Below, in pieces: positions 62,501-64,000 of a stretch of DNA of 64,000 bases; within the stretch, counting starts at the first letter, position 1, and each line of letters starts with the position of its first letter. Source of the stretch: Hyalangium gracile (GTDB taxonomy: Bacteria; Myxococcota; Myxococcia; Myxococcales; Myxococcaceae); NCBI RefSeq assembly GCF_020103725.1, contig NZ_JAHXBG010000038.1, forward strand, positions 34,057-98,056, given 5' to 3'. Below the pieces are notes generated by a model. It saw only the letters and a list, made by a program, of their open reading frames with translations. It did no database searches and had not been told where the DNA came from. The position numbers and the translations under genes were made by a program.

Positions 62501-64000
62501 CAGGTCGTCGTAGGTCCAGCGGTTCGTGTAGGGCTTGCCCGGGTCTCTCGGGCCCAGCGTGGAGACCAGGTTGCCGACCGCGTCGTAGGTGTGCCGGGTT
62601 GTTACCGCTTCCGGCGTGCCTACTCCTCGTGTCTCCTCCAGCAGTCGTCCTGCGGCGTCGTAGCGGTAGCGGCTCGTGTGGTTGTTGGGATCGATCCGTG
62701 TCACCGCGAGGCCCGCGGCGTTGTAGGTCGTGGACTCGATGCGGAGCGTATTGCCGAGGCCTCGCGTCTCGCTCACCCGCCGGCCCAGGCCGTCATGGAG
62801 ACGCACGGTGGGAATCTCGCGCCGGTCCACCAGGGTCTGGCTGCGTGCGGCATCGTCGTACGTGTTTGTCTGGGTATAGCGTGCCGTGGACTGGTTGATG
62901 TCGAAGTCCTGCTGCTTCGTGAGCCTTCCCGCAGCGTCGTAGTCGTAGCGGGTCGTGTGTCCCTTGGCATCGCGTGCGACTCGCAGGTTCTGCGCGTCGA
63001 AGCGGGACTCTCGAACGTGGTTCAGTGCGTCCTGCACGCGCACCTCGCGATGCAGGCCGTCCTGGACGTGAATGGTTTCAAACGTGCGAGCGTCCCGCTC
63101 CACCACGCGAACCAGACCGGTGTCGATATCGGGCGTATCGAGGTACAGGCGCTCCAGCGTGGTGAGCGGCGTGCCTCCGCTGGAGATGCTCTCCACCAGC
63201 CGCTCGAGCGCCGGCCGGCCCGCGACGTCGTAGCCAGTGGTACGGACGATGCCGCGACCATCCGTCTGCTGGATGGCGTGACCCTCGCCGTCATAGACGA
63301 AGGACTCGATGACGCTCATGGGCTTGCGCCGCTCCAACAGCCTCCCCAGCGCGTCGTGCTTCTCCTCGGTGCGCCGGTTCAGCGCGTCCACCTGGGCTGC
63401 CAGATTGCCGTGACTGTCGTACTCGAGGCGGGTGGTCAGCCCGAGCGCGCTTCCCACGCTCGAGTCATCCGGCGTGCGTCCCAGTGTGCCGCTCGGCTCG
63501 CTGGCCGCGTCCACCGTCTGCTGGTAGGTCCGGTCCAGGTCGTCCTTGAGGACTACCGTCAAGAAGCCGCGCGCATCCTTCGTCGCGACCGCGTTCTGCG
63601 CGTCGGCGTAGGCCATCCGCGATTCGTAGGTGTCCGTCGCATTCCCCAGGCTCTTGAATGTCTCCTTCACCTCGAAGGGCCGGTTCAGCCCGTCGTACCG
63701 CGTCGTGCGACGACGCTGCTCGATGCCTCCCGCCAGCCAGCGCTCCACCTTGGGATTGCCATTGAGGTCGTATTCGCGTCTCTCCTCTCGGCCCACTGGA
63801 TCCACCGTGCGCACGAGCCGGTTGGCGAAGTCGTACTCCATGCGCGTCTCGTGGTGGTTTCCGTCCACACTTCGCGTCTTGTTCCCCACCAGATCGAAGC
63901 GCGCGAGCGTCTCGTAGCGCTGGGGTGGCGCATCCATGTCCGGCCCAGGCACGCTCGGGCTCTGCACGCGCACTACGCGATACAGCGAGTCGAGCCCGTA
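59567..64000 (-). CDS. Rhs-family polymorphic toxin, 5' part outside window
   Basis: At least 1477 residues, open to the window edge, so the N-terminus is missing. Some two dozen YD repeats (for example YDANGNL, YDALGR, YDAAGRL) build the Rhs shell. The core ends at GLTYARARYYDSELGRFMSR (near 60560-60620), followed by YVYANPL-type and DITG residues. From about 60470 down to 59570 lies the variable tip (about 300 residues). It carries HVTPQGVALPKGPKYEIP and ends with a His-rich RLRIDPGTP and SHYHINNGKKHYSPAPGE, a likely nuclease-type toxin domain. The tip is clearly more A/T-rich than the shell. Delivery route is not visible. Confidence 0.88.
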   Translation of the reverse strand, partial: YGLDSLYRVVRVQSPSVPGPDMDAPPQRYETLARFDLVGNKTRSVDGNHHETRMEYDFANRLVRTVDPVGREERREYDLNGNPKVERWLAGGIEQRRRTTRYDGLNRPFEVKETFKSLGNATDTYESRMAYADAQNAVATKDARGFLTVVLKDDLDRTYQQTVDAASEPSGTLGRTPDDSSVGSALGLTTRLEYDSHGNLAAQVDALNRRTEEKHDALGRLLERRKPMSVIESFVYDGEGHAIQQTDGRGIVRTTGYDVAGRPALERLVESISSGGTPLTTLERLYLDTPDIDTGLVRVVERDARTFETIHVQDGLHREVRVQDALNHVRESRFDAQNLRVARDAKGHTTRYDYDAAGRLTKQQDFDINQSTARYTQTNTYDDAARSQTLVDRREIPTVRLHDGLGRRVSETRGLGNTLRIESTTYNAAGLAVTRIDPNNHTSRYRYDAAGRLLEETRGVGTPEAVTTRHTYDAVGNLVSTLGPRDPGKPYTNRWTYDDLNRQVRSEDALERVTASAYDATGNLLCVKRPLGHPTMGHGQATGLTVEQIRAQVCTGTHVTRYTYDEVGKLTDVVDALGGHYSFVYDATRNLVAKQDANGNLSTFEFDALGHRIAEHVHLDAHLRLTAAHRTTLPLFEPGAETLSDVGTLTWRSTYDANGNLETFTDAKGQVTASVHRLLDRLASRTYSNHALPRAFPSIEAQSFTYDANGNLTDIIETKRTDANTVVQQHTTHTYDKLDRLESTRLPSNKTLAFTYYAAGQRKSVTDPDNVATSYQYDALDRVSQAIIPGGTIIFKYWPDSLPQTTELPNGLTEQRCYDVAGQLTNIVLAQGAVSEDCTPNGPLRSRFAYSYDLNGNRLRQTETRTQPDTQALASPETTTYGYDALDRLTGVAYPDGRVVLYRLDAVGNRTGERDAPSSVVSSLGPEAFDSVSAGQLSRNTSGTFNRADWLMRLADHLDTSRERQLSYDANGNLSSLISSARTRSFSWDIRNTLTIAHDNDQEVGRYDYDANLQRIWRHTAHENVEYVQDGHFVLQEVDATRLTKRRYHYAQKPLAVSDSTGASTNTRLLSNDVLDSVSLATSLTGEVTTTRQYDAWGNHRSGTGPSAGDFKLGFTGHQLDVETGLTYARARYYDSELGRFMSRDSYEGRLDDAPSLHRYVYAYANPLKWKDITGHDPALTEFGQNIQGTLYEAEISQLSGEQLASLLHAVAYQYRGDHAAEKLQAVLKDREQLQKTVCDYIHCNTSTTGWLFENVKRTFGSASSQTADYLSSLPVVHQVEAVGNQVEEVIEATKESLGETVKGATINAISSKQAAPLGDKFASSMGEAAELETHLFLDAAEGYAEGKLLEGAIVGGGTILGSLMKAETTPAMPRVLKKLEAAAAKESGRVDGVFHVTPQGVALPKGPKYEIPKSYVENPYREGNYGEIIDGKYTERLRIDPGTPTGEKGPNKSHYHINNGKKHYSPAPGEKDPGFK

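Overview
The window is high-GC DNA with dense, often ATGA/GTGA-overlapping genes. Its gene families (kinase/anti-sigma/FGE fusions, ADYC-domain and TPR-CHAT proteins, PATAN/DUF4388 response regulators, H-NOX signalling, DUF1844, a giant coiled-coil protein) point to a myxobacterium, probably suborder Cystobacterineae (Archangium/Cystobacter/Stigmatella-like). That placement is inferred from gene content only; no rRNA or tRNA gene was seen.

Layout. (1) 1-4350: a coupled three-gene glucan module (cellulose-synthase-like GT2, DUF3131, OpgC-like acyltransferase). (2) 4368-7501: an H-NOX gas sensor overlapping a soluble HNOBA-GAF-HisKA-REC-Hpt hybrid kinase. (3) 7553-15863: an arginine operon on the minus strand (argF', argB-like, M20 deacylase, argH, argG, DUF1611-like P-loop gene, argC) facing argR across TGCAT/ATGCA palindromes. 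It uses an N-acylornithine carbamoyltransferase, so it is the acylated (Xanthomonas/Bacteroides-like) route. Three oddities stand out: Ala90 at the acetyl/succinyl specificity position, an ArgB-like protein without the catalytic Lys, and the coupled DUF1611-like gene. (4) 15923-22772: clpB, small conserved genes, and thiE/amidotransferase/thiD-like salvage genes.

(5) 22779-33121: an accessory signalling island. An ECF-type sigma factor diverges from a 1321-residue protein that joins a zinc anti-sigma motif, a Ser/Thr kinase, a P-loop STAND-like NTPase, one membrane segment, PEGA and an FGE-like domain. Downstream are an ADYC-domain exported protein, coupled to a TPR-CHAT caspase-like lipoprotein, and a Cys-rich lipoprotein. 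(6) 33199-36063: rpsF-rpsR-rplI-dnaB, where S18 carries a Gly/Arg/Asp-rich N-terminal extension. (7) 36423-38480: an unusual protein with eight exact-register 29-residue repeats and a C-terminal HELAH metallopeptidase motif. (8) 38493-47691: pth, rplY, prs, spoVG, a DUF5658 protein, tdk, a upp-like gene, hpt, nrdB and nrdA, a translation and nucleotide-supply block.

(9) 48118-58911: a membrane protein; a 1873-residue protein with a degenerate methyltransferase-like head and a long coiled coil; dapF; a REC-GAF-degenerate-GGDEF protein that keeps a c-di-GMP I-site; and a REC-PATAN-pseudo-GTPase protein. (10) 58912-64000: a visibly more A/T-rich region with a putative immunity gene and an Rhs polymorphic toxin cut by the window edge.

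The strongest candidates for undescribed biology are the 29-residue-repeat metallopeptidase, the sigma/kinase/ADYC/CHAT island, and the rewired early arginine pathway.
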